Assembly: GCF_002812085.1 (NCBI RefSeq)
Contig: NZ_NPDM01000002.1
Location: forward strand, 186,001 to 250,000
DNA: 64,000 bases
Source of the DNA: Leptospira levettii
GTDB taxonomy: Bacteria > Spirochaetota > Leptospiria > Leptospirales > Leptospiraceae
Direction of reading: 5' to 3'
Position 1 is the stretch's first letter, and each line of letters starts with the position of its first letter. Of this stretch, positions 19,275 through 27,449 are shown piece after piece. The position numbers were made by a program, and so were the translations under genes. Under the pieces are notes generated by a model, which saw only the letters and a list, made by a program, of their open reading frames with translations, was not told the origin of the DNA and did no database searches.

Positions 19275-20351
19275 TTATGGATGATTTCGAATTTCAGTAA
19301 TCACTTGAGAAAATAAATTCCGACTTTTTGTATCATCTACATTGATAGTCTGAAATGCCATCATGGAATGATCACAATCACTTACATTGATTTGTTTGCT
19401 ACTGAGGTTTCCAATCCTTGCGCTGTTGACAGGAACGATTCCATCTGATTGAGTAAATCCCGCATTGGAAAGTAGGGTACATCCAGTGTTATAGTAAAAT
19501 GTTTCACCAACACTACAGCTACTTAATACCCCTGCAAAACTAATAAACTTACTATTAAAACCTGATTTGAGATAGGAATCATTCAAAGCATCTAACACGA
19601 GATTTGTGGCACCAGCTAATACTGGTTGTAAATTACCTTGATTGGTATAAGCAAGTTCCTGGCCACCTTGGGTTTCTACTAAATAGGATCCTAATTCATT
19701 TACAAAGGGATTGGAACCTAAAAAATCACTTGTAGCAAAAGGTGATCCGAATTGCGGACTGGCAAGGGTCACGACCAAACGTACGAATGGTAACTCTCCA
19801 GTTTCTTTTGCAAGAGCAACACGAGTCACAAGGCCACCCATAGAATGTGCAACAATATAAACGGAATCGGTATCTGCAAAACTTGCACGTAAAGTTGCAT
19901 AAAACTGTTTACCATTAGTTATTATACTGTTAGAAGTTCTATAAGTATATACATACAAATCAAATTCTGATTTTGCCGAATCCCTTCCTTCTTGGTAATG
20001 AATTAAACCATTAGAGAATGTATTTTTTATATTCTGAATTTTTTTTTCATCGTTTGTGATTGGATCAGAATCTCTTTCCGCTGGGTTCCAACCATGAACA
20101 AAAATAATCTTTTTGGAATTGGTTTTTGGAAACCAGTCAAGCGATACAAATTGTGAATTTGCCAAATTTCTGGAACTTCCAGGAATAAAGCCAAATAATT
20201 TTTGGTTGGGATTGGGTAAAAGTCCAAGAAAAGCAAGTAACAAGGCTTCTTCGTTTTTGTCTTTTTCCGAAACAAATTCTTTTCTGTAAAAATCGTATAA
20301 ACAAGATTGAAATGTGATGATTGAGAAAATGAAAAATAAAAAAATTCGCAT
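19275..20351 (-). CDS. Alpha/beta-hydrolase (lipase-like) lipoprotein
   Basis: 358 residues from the ATG at 20351; longer starts at 20372 or 20405 would overlap the upstream gene and spoil the signal peptide. The signal peptide ends ITFQSC, a spirochaete lipobox. Lipase features: oxyanion-side IFVHGWNPAERD, nucleophile elbow AHSMGG with Ser, and late catalytic His in SDCDHSMMAF. Probably a surface or periplasmic triacylglycerol lipase or esterase. It starts 7 bp after the stop of the methyltransferase gene, as last gene of the folD run. Confidence 0.85.
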   Translation of the reverse strand: MRIFLFFIFSIITFQSCLYDFYRKEFVSEKDKNEEALLLAFLGLLPNPNQKLFGFIPGSSRNLANSQFVSLDWFPKTNSKKIIFVHGWNPAERDSDPITNDEKKIQNIKNTFSNGLIHYQEGRDSAKSEFDLYVYTYRTSNSIITNGKQFYATLRASFADTDSVYIVAHSMGGLVTRVALAKETGELPFVRLVVTLASPQFGSPFATSDFLGSNPFVNELGSYLVETQGGQELAYTNQGNLQPVLAGATNLVLDALNDSYLKSGFNSKFISFAGVLSSCSVGETFYYNTGCTLLSNAGFTQSDGIVPVNSARIGNLSSKQINVSDCDHSMMAFQTINVDDTKSRNLFSQVITEIRNHP

Positions 20352-20358
20352 GCTTCGC

Positions 20359-21132
20359 TTATTGCGAAACATGATGTAGTCGATCCAAGGTAATTCCACA
20401 AGCAACTACCACATTGAGCGAAGTAACCGCGCCATATAAAGGAATTCTAGCTACATAATCCGCATCTTCAAGTAAAATTCTTTTGACTCCCTCTCCTTCA
20501 TTCCCCATGATAACTGCCATTTGGGAAACATCAGGTAAATTTTCCCAGATCTCTTCTTCACCTTCTTCATCAGTTGCAAGGATCCAATACTCATTTTTTT
20601 TTAGAAACTCGATTCCGTGTTTTAAATTCGCCACTCTATAAATTTGGATATGGTGGATTGCCCCAGCAGATACTTTTTCAACAACGGGAGTAATAGGGGA
20701 AGTGTCCCTATCAGACATTAACACATGTTTTACGCCCATACATTCTGCAGTGCGGAGTAAGTTCCCCAAATTTCCTGGGTCTTGGATACGATCCAATATC
20801 AGAATTGGACCTTCGTTTGGCTGAATGTTTTGTTTGAATTGTTCAAAACCAAGGGATGTAAAAGATTTTTGTTTTGTACGAATGATCACATACCCTTGGT
20901 GATTTTTATCTTGCGCAATTCGATCTAGTTCCCTGCTAGAAACTGTTGTGAATTTTACAGAATTCAGTAAATAAGACTTTATCCTTTGTTTTTCCTCATT
21001 TCCAATTCCATCTTTGACAATGACTTCCCGAATGGTTTTGATTCCTCGTTCCGGCGCCATTTGTTCCAATGATTCCAAAAATTCAAAAAAATTTCGTTTC
21101 CCAAAAAGTATTTCTACGGGGCTTTTTTCCAT
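20359..21132 (-). CDS. rlmB: TrmH/SpoU-family rRNA 2'-O-methyltransferase (RlmB-like)
   Basis: 257 residues. N-terminal substrate-binding domain (about 1-95), then a SPOUT domain with motif 1 LDRIQDPGNLGNLLRTAECMG, motif 2 VIMGNEGEGV and motif 3 IPLYGAVTSLNVVVACGI. These match RlmB, which methylates 23S rRNA G2251, although TrmH-like tRNA substrates cannot be excluded. The ATG lies inside the end of cysS (19-bp overlap), an arrangement (cysS-rlmB) seen in many bacteria. Confidence 0.88.
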   Translation of the reverse strand: MEKSPVEILFGKRNFFEFLESLEQMAPERGIKTIREVIVKDGIGNEEKQRIKSYLLNSVKFTTVSSRELDRIAQDKNHQGYVIIRTKQKSFTSLGFEQFKQNIQPNEGPILILDRIQDPGNLGNLLRTAECMGVKHVLMSDRDTSPITPVVEKVSAGAIHHIQIYRVANLKHGIEFLKKNEYWILATDEEGEEEIWENLPDVSQMAVIMGNEGEGVKRILLEDADYVARIPLYGAVTSLNVVVACGITLDRLHHVSQ

Positions 21133-22571
21133 GTTGTGATTCCTTCTTTTGTGTCAGCGAGAAGGATGCCTTTGTTTTCCAACTCTTTTCGTATATTGTC
21201 AGCAGTAACAAAATCTTTATTCTGTTTTGCAAATTTTCGATTTGCAATTTGTTCTAAAATCCACTCTTCAGTAATTCCATCCAAATTTGTTTCTGGTTTT
21301 TCAAATGAGAATACCGCAAATAGTTCATTCATTTGTATGAACAAACGAAGAGCTTGTTCATAAAAAAGATCTGCATTTTCCTTTTTAGTTTGGTCTAGAG
21401 TTTGGTTTACAATACGTACAAGCTCATGAAGAATAGCAAGTGCCTTAGGTATATTGAGATCATCTGCCAAAGCATTTAAAAAATCTTCATTCAGTTTAGT
21501 CAGTTCAGGGAGGGAAAAAATCAAATTTTTTCCGTCTTGTGGAATAAAATTCCATAATGAACCACTCTCCAATAACCGAAAGATTGTATTTTGAATTCTA
21601 TCTAAAGATACTTTCGATTCTTCCAATTTCGCCATAGAAAAATTCAACTTACTTCTGTAATGCGCTGAGATTAAATGAAAACGAATGACTCTTGGTTCGT
21701 ATCCTTTTTCTAAAATATCCCGTAAGGTATAAAAATTACCCTTACTCTTTGACATCTTTTCACCATCAACTAATAGGTGCTCGCAGTGGAGCCATGTTCC
21801 TACAAACTCCTCGTTTGGATAAGCACCTGTCGTTTGGGCAAATTCATTTTCATGATGAGGGAATAGTAAATCAATCCCACCAGTATGTATGTCAATTCCG
21901 GAACCATAAATTTTCCGAATCATGGCAGAACATTCTAAATGCCAACCTGGTCTCCCCGTACCTAAACGTGTATGCCAACATTTTTCATCTTTAGTTTTTT
22001 GATTTTTCCACAATACAAAATCTCTGACATCGTCTTTTTCGTATTCATCTGCATCGTAACGAACACCAGATTTCATTCCAGATACATCTATTTTTGATAA
22101 TTCACCATAACGATTGAATTTTTGAATAGAAAAATAAACATTCCCTTCTCGTTCATAAACTAAACCATTCGATTGTAAAGTTTCGACAAGAGACACCATA
22201 TCTTCAATGGATTCTGTCGCTTTTGGATAATGTTCCAATGTTTGAACATGTAGAGTAGATAAATCTTTAAAAAAAGCCTCAGTCCAAGGTTTCGTAAATT
22301 CTTCAACACTAATGTTACGTTTTATGGACTCATTAATGATCTTATCATCAATGTCAGTGATATTCATAGACTGGTTTAACTTATAGCCACCTAACAAAAG
22401 TGACCGGCGCAAAATATCTACGAATAAAAATGACCTGATATTTCCAATATGAGCAAAATTATATACAGTTGGACCACAGGAATAGATGGAAACAGAGTTA
22501 GGATCTTTGGGTACAAAAGGTTCTTTTTTACCAGATTTTGTATTTAAAAAGACAAAAGGAATCAAACTCAT
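21114..22571 (-). CDS. cysS: Cysteinyl-tRNA synthetase
   Basis: 485 residues. Class I signatures: zinc and HIGH region SCGPTVYNFAHIGN (about 31-44), zinc ligands around GWHLECSAM and GGIDLLFPHHENE, and KMSKS in VDGEKMSKSKGN. The C-terminal anticodon-binding region is full length. Charges tRNA-Cys. It overlaps the upstream hydrolase by 4 bp and the downstream rlmB-like gene by 19 bp. Confidence 0.97.
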   Translation of the reverse strand: MSLIPFVFLNTKSGKKEPFVPKDPNSVSIYSCGPTVYNFAHIGNIRSFLFVDILRRSLLLGGYKLNQSMNITDIDDKIINESIKRNISVEEFTKPWTEAFFKDLSTLHVQTLEHYPKATESIEDMVSLVETLQSNGLVYEREGNVYFSIQKFNRYGELSKIDVSGMKSGVRYDADEYEKDDVRDFVLWKNQKTKDEKCWHTRLGTGRPGWHLECSAMIRKIYGSGIDIHTGGIDLLFPHHENEFAQTTGAYPNEEFVGTWLHCEHLLVDGEKMSKSKGNFYTLRDILEKGYEPRVIRFHLISAHYRSKLNFSMAKLEESKVSLDRIQNTIFRLLESGSLWNFIPQDGKNLIFSLPELTKLNEDFLNALADDLNIPKALAILHELVRIVNQTLDQTKKENADLFYEQALRLFIQMNELFAVFSFEKPETNLDGITEEWILEQIANRKFAKQNKDFVTADNIRKELENKGILLADTKEGITTWKKAP

Positions 22572-23536
22572 AAGGCAAAAATTTCTTTTACGAATTCTAA
22601 ATTCGCTTGTGGTTGTTTTTCTTTTCCAGCTTCGTTTCCTTCTGTTGGATATAACTGCATTCTTTTATCACAGTTCATATGATTAAAAAGTGCAAATGTT
22701 GATTTAGGATGAGAGATTTGATCTTCCATTCCACAAGAAAATAGAGCAGGTATTTTAATTTTTTTAGCAAAATTCATCGCATCAAAATAAGATAATTCTT
22801 TTTTGTAATCGATTTTCTTAGTAGCTCGTTTCTCAAAAAATGGAGTGAGTTCACGAACCCAAGGGTTTCCTTTTAAGGACATTTGTTCCTTATCAATATA
22901 ACAAAATGAAGGTGTTTCTAAAATCAGACCTTTGATTCGATCAGAATATGCTGCACCAAACACAGCCAAGGCTGATCCAAGTGATTTTCCATGGAGAATG
23001 ATTTGATCGCCATCAATCCCATCAGAAAGTCTTAGAAACTCTATCGTGCGGATCACATCTAAATAGAGTTTTCTCATATAAAACTCTTCTTTTTGGTCAA
23101 GGCCATGGACAAAGTAATTGGGTGTCCAACCAATCGGCGATTTACCAGTAGTTGGATCTACTGGAATTTGGATCATTTCTTCGCCATGTCCACGTAATGT
23201 GATGTGAAGTTGGGCTACACCTAAATCAGAATAACCTTTTTGGATTTCCTCTGGAATTGCCAGGTAATCGTGAAAATAAACAACAACAGGGCGATCCCCA
23301 CGTTTTCTTGGAATTGCTAATTTTCCATGTAACACGTGGTTGTCGATACTCTGAAAACTAATATCATTCAAAGATTCCCAAATGAAAGAACCCTTTAAGA
23401 CTGTTTTATAGGTTGCTTTGATTGGAACTTTTTTAAGTTCACTAATCCCTGATTTCCAAAAAGTATCTAAATCACTTGGAGGATCTAGTTTTGGAATTGT
23501 TTGAAAACATTCATCAAAACTAACGGTTTGTGGCAT
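22568..23536 (-). CDS. Acetylxylan-esterase-like (AXE1) alpha/beta hydrolase with substituted catalytic His
   Basis: 322 residues, the usual AXE1/cephalosporin-C deacetylase length. Family marks: nucleophile Ser185 in GKSLGS, acid Asp272 in SCGMEDQISHP, and conserved RGHGEE. Where the family has the catalytic His in a GHE motif, this protein has Gly-Asn-Glu (Asn301, in YPTEGNEAG), read directly from the DNA. It may be inactive, use another His, or have a changed activity. It lies between folD (17-bp overlap) and cysS (4-bp overlap). Confidence 0.85.
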   Translation of the reverse strand: MPQTVSFDECFQTIPKLDPPSDLDTFWKSGISELKKVPIKATYKTVLKGSFIWESLNDISFQSIDNHVLHGKLAIPRKRGDRPVVVYFHDYLAIPEEIQKGYSDLGVAQLHITLRGHGEEMIQIPVDPTTGKSPIGWTPNYFVHGLDQKEEFYMRKLYLDVIRTIEFLRLSDGIDGDQIILHGKSLGSALAVFGAAYSDRIKGLILETPSFCYIDKEQMSLKGNPWVRELTPFFEKRATKKIDYKKELSYFDAMNFAKKIKIPALFSCGMEDQISHPKSTFALFNHMNCDKRMQLYPTEGNEAGKEKQPQANLEFVKEIFAL

Positions 23537-24395
23537 GAGAATCCAACTTAGGAGAAAATTGACCTAAAAAACTATACATGGTCTGTAAAAGGAGAACGGA
23601 AATGGTCATCGGGCCCACACCACCAGGAACTGGAGTGTAGTAGGAAGACTTATCTTTTGCTTTTGAAACTTCGATATCGCCCACATTACCGACGTTATAC
23701 CCAGCATCTAAAATCACTGCACCTTCTTTGATCCAATCTGCTTTGATAAATTCAGGTTTACCCACAGCACCTACAATGATATCAGCTTGTTTGACTAAAT
23801 CGGGTAGGTTTTTTGTCTTGGAATGGCATAGGGTGACAGTAGCATTCAAATTGGTTAACATGATCGCCATAGGTTTCCCTAAAATTGGTGATCTGCCTAC
23901 AACCACTGCATGTTTTCCTGTTACATCAATTCCATATTCTTGCAAAAGCAAAATCATACCGTACGGAGTGCACGGAAAGTAAGCTTCACTATTCATAGAT
24001 AAATTTCCAAACGAAATTGTTGTCACACCATCTACGTCTTTTTCTAATGCAATTTCATCAAAAGCTTTACGTTCGTCAATTTGGTGGGGGACAGGGTGTT
24101 GTAATAAAATTCCATTGATCGATGGATCCGAATTTAATTTACGAATTTCGACTAAGAGTTCTTCGGTGGTAGTTTCTTCTTTCAAACGAATGTACCGCGA
24201 ATTCATTCCTACTTTTTCACAGGCTTTCACCTTCATATTGACATAGGTTTCTGATGCAGGGTTATTCCCCACAAGGATGGTGGCAAGTGTAGGAATTCCC
24301 TTACCTTCCGCTTTCGCTTTTGCTAATGTTTCTTGGATTCGATTTCGGATTTTTTCGGAAATCGCTTTACCGTCTAATAGGATGCTAGATTTCAT
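23520..24395 (-). CDS. folD: Methylenetetrahydrofolate dehydrogenase/cyclohydrolase
   Basis: 291 residues. Conserved features: the catalytic Lys segment SETYVNMKVKACEKVG, DGVTTISFGNL, the NADP fold AVVVGRSPILGKPMA and PGGVGPMTISVLL. The bifunctional enzyme interconverts 5,10-methylene- and 10-formyl-THF. First gene of a minus-strand run folD - esterase-like - cysS - rlmB - lipase, all overlapping or nearly so. It diverges from asnS across 55 bp. Confidence 0.96.
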   Translation of the reverse strand: MKSSILLDGKAISEKIRNRIQETLAKAKAEGKGIPTLATILVGNNPASETYVNMKVKACEKVGMNSRYIRLKEETTTEELLVEIRKLNSDPSINGILLQHPVPHQIDERKAFDEIALEKDVDGVTTISFGNLSMNSEAYFPCTPYGMILLLQEYGIDVTGKHAVVVGRSPILGKPMAIMLTNLNATVTLCHSKTKNLPDLVKQADIIVGAVGKPEFIKADWIKEGAVILDAGYNVGNVGDIEVSKAKDKSSYYTPVPGGVGPMTISVLLLQTMYSFLGQFSPKLDSHATNR

Positions 24396-24450
24396 TCTGT
24401 AAGTTCAAAATTTCAGAGAAAATTGAACTGGCAAACAGAAAAAACCATCC

Positions 24451-25755
24451 ATGATTCCAAGTTTAGATCCAAATTCATCCCATCCTACTATGTCTGACGA
24501 ATCCCTACCATTACAAGGTTGGGTGCAAGGCCTTCGAGGCAATAACCACGTCCAATTCTTACAACTCAGGACCAATGGGAAAATCCTTCAAGTGGTCTGT
24601 GAAAAGGAATCCCTTGGGGAAGACCTCTTCAAACAAATCAAAAGTTTACCCCAAGAAACTTCGCTCTTAGTGAATGGGAACTGGCAGGAAAATGAAAAAG
24701 CACCTGGTGGACGGGAGCTTACGCTTTCCTCTTTTATCATTGTAGGTCCATCGTCTGATTATCCCATAACACCGAAAGAACATGGACCCGACTTTTTACA
24801 CAATCATAGGCATTTGTGGTTACGATCCAAACGGCAACTTGCCATCCAAAGGGTTCGGTCTGAATTGTCATTTGCGATCAGAGAATTTTTCCGTAATGAT
24901 GGCTATACGCTAATTGATACACCTATACTTACTGGATCCATTGGTGAATCCGCAGGAACCTTATTTTCCACTGAATATTTTGATTTGGGCCAAGCGTATT
25001 TGGCACAAACTGGCCAATTGTATCTAGAAACTGCTGCTTTTGCACACTCGAAGGTGTATTGTTTTGGTCCCACATTCCGAGCAGAAAAAAGTAAAACCAA
25101 GCGGCACCTAACTGAATTTTGGATGTTGGAAGCAGAAACTGCCTTCCTTGGGCAAAATGGAAACTTGGAATTACAAGAACGATTTGTAAAATCAGTTTTA
25201 AAAACGACCATAGAACGCACAAAAGAAGACTTAAAGACTCTCGAACGAGACCATTTGCCACTCCTGCAAACCCTGGAGAAACCGTTCCCTCGCGTGGAAT
25301 ATGGAGATGCCATCCAAATCTTAAAAGATGCGGGAGAGAACATCGAATGGGGAGAAGACATCAATGCAGAAAGGGAACAAATCCTAACCACTCATTTTGG
25401 TACCGCCATCTTCATCCAAAATTTTCCTAGAGCCATCAAAGCTTTTTATATGAAACAAAATCCTAATGACCCAAGGACAGTCCTCTCTGCCGACTTAATC
25501 GCACCAGACGGAATTGGTGAAATCATCGGTGGGTCAGAAAGAGAAGAGTCATACGATAAAATTGTAGAACGCCTAAAGGAAGAAGGTCTACCTCCAGATG
25601 ATTATTCCTGGTATTTGGACCTAAGGAAGTATGGATCGGTCCCACACGCAGGTTTTGGAATGGGCCTAGAACGAGTGATTGCTTGGGTCTGTGGGTTACC
25701 CCATATCCGAGAGTGTATTCCTTTCCCTAGAATGATTTACCGATTGACACCATAA
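24451..25755 (+). CDS. asnS: Asparaginyl-tRNA synthetase
   Basis: 434 residues. N-terminal OB-fold anticodon-binding domain (about 20-115; LQGWVQGLRGNNHVQF), then class II core with motif 2 FRAEKSKTKRHLTEFWMLEAE-type sequence and motif 3 GFGMGLERVIAWV. The overall pattern (GSIGESAGTLF, FPRMIYRLTP end) is AsnRS rather than AspRS. It charges tRNA-Asn, and a tRNA-Asn gene is present in the same window (60351-60423). Its presence means GatCA here need not make Asn-tRNA. Confidence 0.93.
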   Translation: MIPSLDPNSSHPTMSDESLPLQGWVQGLRGNNHVQFLQLRTNGKILQVVCEKESLGEDLFKQIKSLPQETSLLVNGNWQENEKAPGGRELTLSSFIIVGPSSDYPITPKEHGPDFLHNHRHLWLRSKRQLAIQRVRSELSFAIREFFRNDGYTLIDTPILTGSIGESAGTLFSTEYFDLGQAYLAQTGQLYLETAAFAHSKVYCFGPTFRAEKSKTKRHLTEFWMLEAETAFLGQNGNLELQERFVKSVLKTTIERTKEDLKTLERDHLPLLQTLEKPFPRVEYGDAIQILKDAGENIEWGEDINAEREQILTTHFGTAIFIQNFPRAIKAFYMKQNPNDPRTVLSADLIAPDGIGEIIGGSEREESYDKIVERLKEEGLPPDDYSWYLDLRKYGSVPHAGFGMGLERVIAWVCGLPHIRECIPFPRMIYRLTP

Positions 25756-25814
25756 TTTTTTTTAACGGAAAAAATGCCATAAGACCGATCCTTTTATAGA
25801 AAGAGAGGTACCTT

Positions 25815-26618
25815 ATGGCACAACAAGCAACCCAAGTTTTAACTACAACAGTCGAAAAAGAAGCTTGGGATTTATATGAGGTAGGTTCCAACGAAGATGT
25901 TGTGGTGCTTGCAAAACGCCATCCTGACAATTTTTATGTGCAACATCTCAGTTATTTAGCACTTTACGAGCTGACTGGACGGGCAATGGTTCAGGCACCC
26001 AAAGGGATTTCCAATTTAGCACCTCTCGTAGATGCCATTCAAAACTTTGAATTGGGAAAAAATGGGGAAGCTTGTAAAAATTTAAATTTGTATTTCCAAA
26101 CACAAACGAATCCTCTTTGTTTTTCCATCATTCAAACTGCGATCAAAATTTACTTCCGAGCAGAAGCGTATGAAGATGCAAAGAATATAATCGTTCGTTA
26201 TAAAAAACAATGGAATGATCTTTCCTTTATCAAAGAAGAATTAATATGTACTTATTACTTAAAACGTTATGATGAAGTGATCAAAGTGTTTCGTGATAAC
26301 ATGAAACTCTTAAATGATTCTGATATCCATAAACTAGTTGGAATGGCTTTACTCTTTTTGGATCGTCATAAAGAAGCCAATCTCATTTTTGAAAACATTC
26401 CAAACAAATTAAACCTTCCTAGTTTTGAAGAAAAAAGAAAAATGTATGATTCGGTTTACCGTAACATCAATGAACTAGAAAAAAAATCTGGTTCTCTTGC
26501 ACATAAAGACCTAGAGGATATGGGTTTTGCTTATTTGTTTAATGGTGAATACGGGAAAGCGGAAAAAATGTTTTTGTCTCTCACTGAGAAACTAAAATCA
26601 AAACTCTGCAACGTGTAA
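25815..26618 (+). CDS. TPR-like helical protein, function unknown
   Basis: 267 residues with no signal peptide, made of helical hairpins resembling degenerate TPR units (for example KIYFRAEAYEDAKNIIVRY, CTYYLKRYDEVIKVF, GMALLFLDRHKEANLIF, GFAYLFNGEYGKAEKMF). AGAGAGGTA precedes the ATG at good spacing. A cytoplasmic protein-interaction role is likely. The last 38 bp overlap tail-to-tail the secreted FlgT-like gene on the other strand. Confidence 0.75.
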   Translation: MAQQATQVLTTTVEKEAWDLYEVGSNEDVVVLAKRHPDNFYVQHLSYLALYELTGRAMVQAPKGISNLAPLVDAIQNFELGKNGEACKNLNLYFQTQTNPLCFSIIQTAIKIYFRAEAYEDAKNIIVRYKKQWNDLSFIKEELICTYYLKRYDEVIKVFRDNMKLLNDSDIHKLVGMALLFLDRHKEANLIFENIPNKLNLPSFEEKRKMYDSVYRNINELEKKSGSLAHKDLEDMGFAYLFNGEYGKAEKMFLSLTEKLKSKLCNV

Positions 26619-27444
26619 TATTCTTTCGTGTTTCGGGGTGGCTAAGAAGTTTAGCTGCCTCGTCAGTGGGAATGATTAAATCAGTTTGGTTTTTCCCTGC
26701 AGTCGAAAGAGCGAGTACAAAATAGGGATTTTTTCCAACCTTCATCTCATACGACTTTCCATTCTGATCTTCTCTATAAACGATATACCCTGTTTCGATC
26801 GCGTATGCTTCTTTTACATACAAAGGGGAGTAAACATCAAGCCCTCGATCCGTTTGGATTTTGGGAAATAACGCTCGTTTGACTGGCAAGTGCCTTGCAT
26901 CCACAACTAGCCCAGAAAACTCCACAGGGATCATTTCTTCACTAAATTCAGGGACTTTTTCAGTTCCATATTCGATCGGAATATGAGCAAGGATCCCATC
27001 TTTTCCTTTGATCGGGAGACTTGCTTTTGCTTCCAAAACATTTTTGACAAATTGGAAATCATATTCTTCTTTTTCTGCCCCAATGTAAGAATTGAGACGT
27101 AACCGAGCATGTTGGTTCACTTGGGTATATTCAAAAATTGTATAGTCCGCATTGAACAATAGAGACTCCAAACGTTGGCTCAGTCTCACTTTTAGTTTTT
27201 CCTTGGCTTTTTTACGAGCCATGGAATGCGCTTTTCCTTGGCTTGTTGCCGTATTTTTGCCGGAAAATTCTGGATCATCCTCATCAAATACAATTTTGGG
27301 AATGGTTTCTTTGACGTTAGAAACAATGATCTGATCAGTCCAATTGACGATTGAGGCATAAATATCTTTATCCACAATTGGTTTCGATAGAAGAGTGAAA
27401 GAGAAGATTACAAAAGAAAGGAAAATTGTTACAATTCGTTTCAT
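26581..27444 (-). CDS. Secreted FlgT/LPP20-like protein
   Basis: 287 residues from ATG 27444 (GAAGTG upstream; a GTG at 27453 is less likely). The signal peptide is IFLSFVIFSFTLLSKP. The charged central part (about 70-110, repeated Lys/Arg/Leu) and the segment GLVVDARHLPVKRALFPKI followed by VYSP and VKEAYAIETGYIVY resemble the VDAR-x-L-x-PALxPKI domain of LPP20/FlgT-type periplasmic proteins, some of which are flagellar accessory proteins. The family call is tentative. It follows the DinG-like gene after 5 bp and is convergent (38-bp overlap) with the TPR gene. Confidence 0.65.
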   Translation of the reverse strand: MKRIVTIFLSFVIFSFTLLSKPIVDKDIYASIVNWTDQIIVSNVKETIPKIVFDEDDPEFSGKNTATSQGKAHSMARKKAKEKLKVRLSQRLESLLFNADYTIFEYTQVNQHARLRLNSYIGAEKEEYDFQFVKNVLEAKASLPIKGKDGILAHIPIEYGTEKVPEFSEEMIPVEFSGLVVDARHLPVKRALFPKIQTDRGLDVYSPLYVKEAYAIETGYIVYREDQNGKSYEMKVGKNPYFVLALSTAGKNQTDLIIPTDEAAKLLSHPETRKNITRCRVLILVSQ

Positions 27445-27449
27445 ACAAA

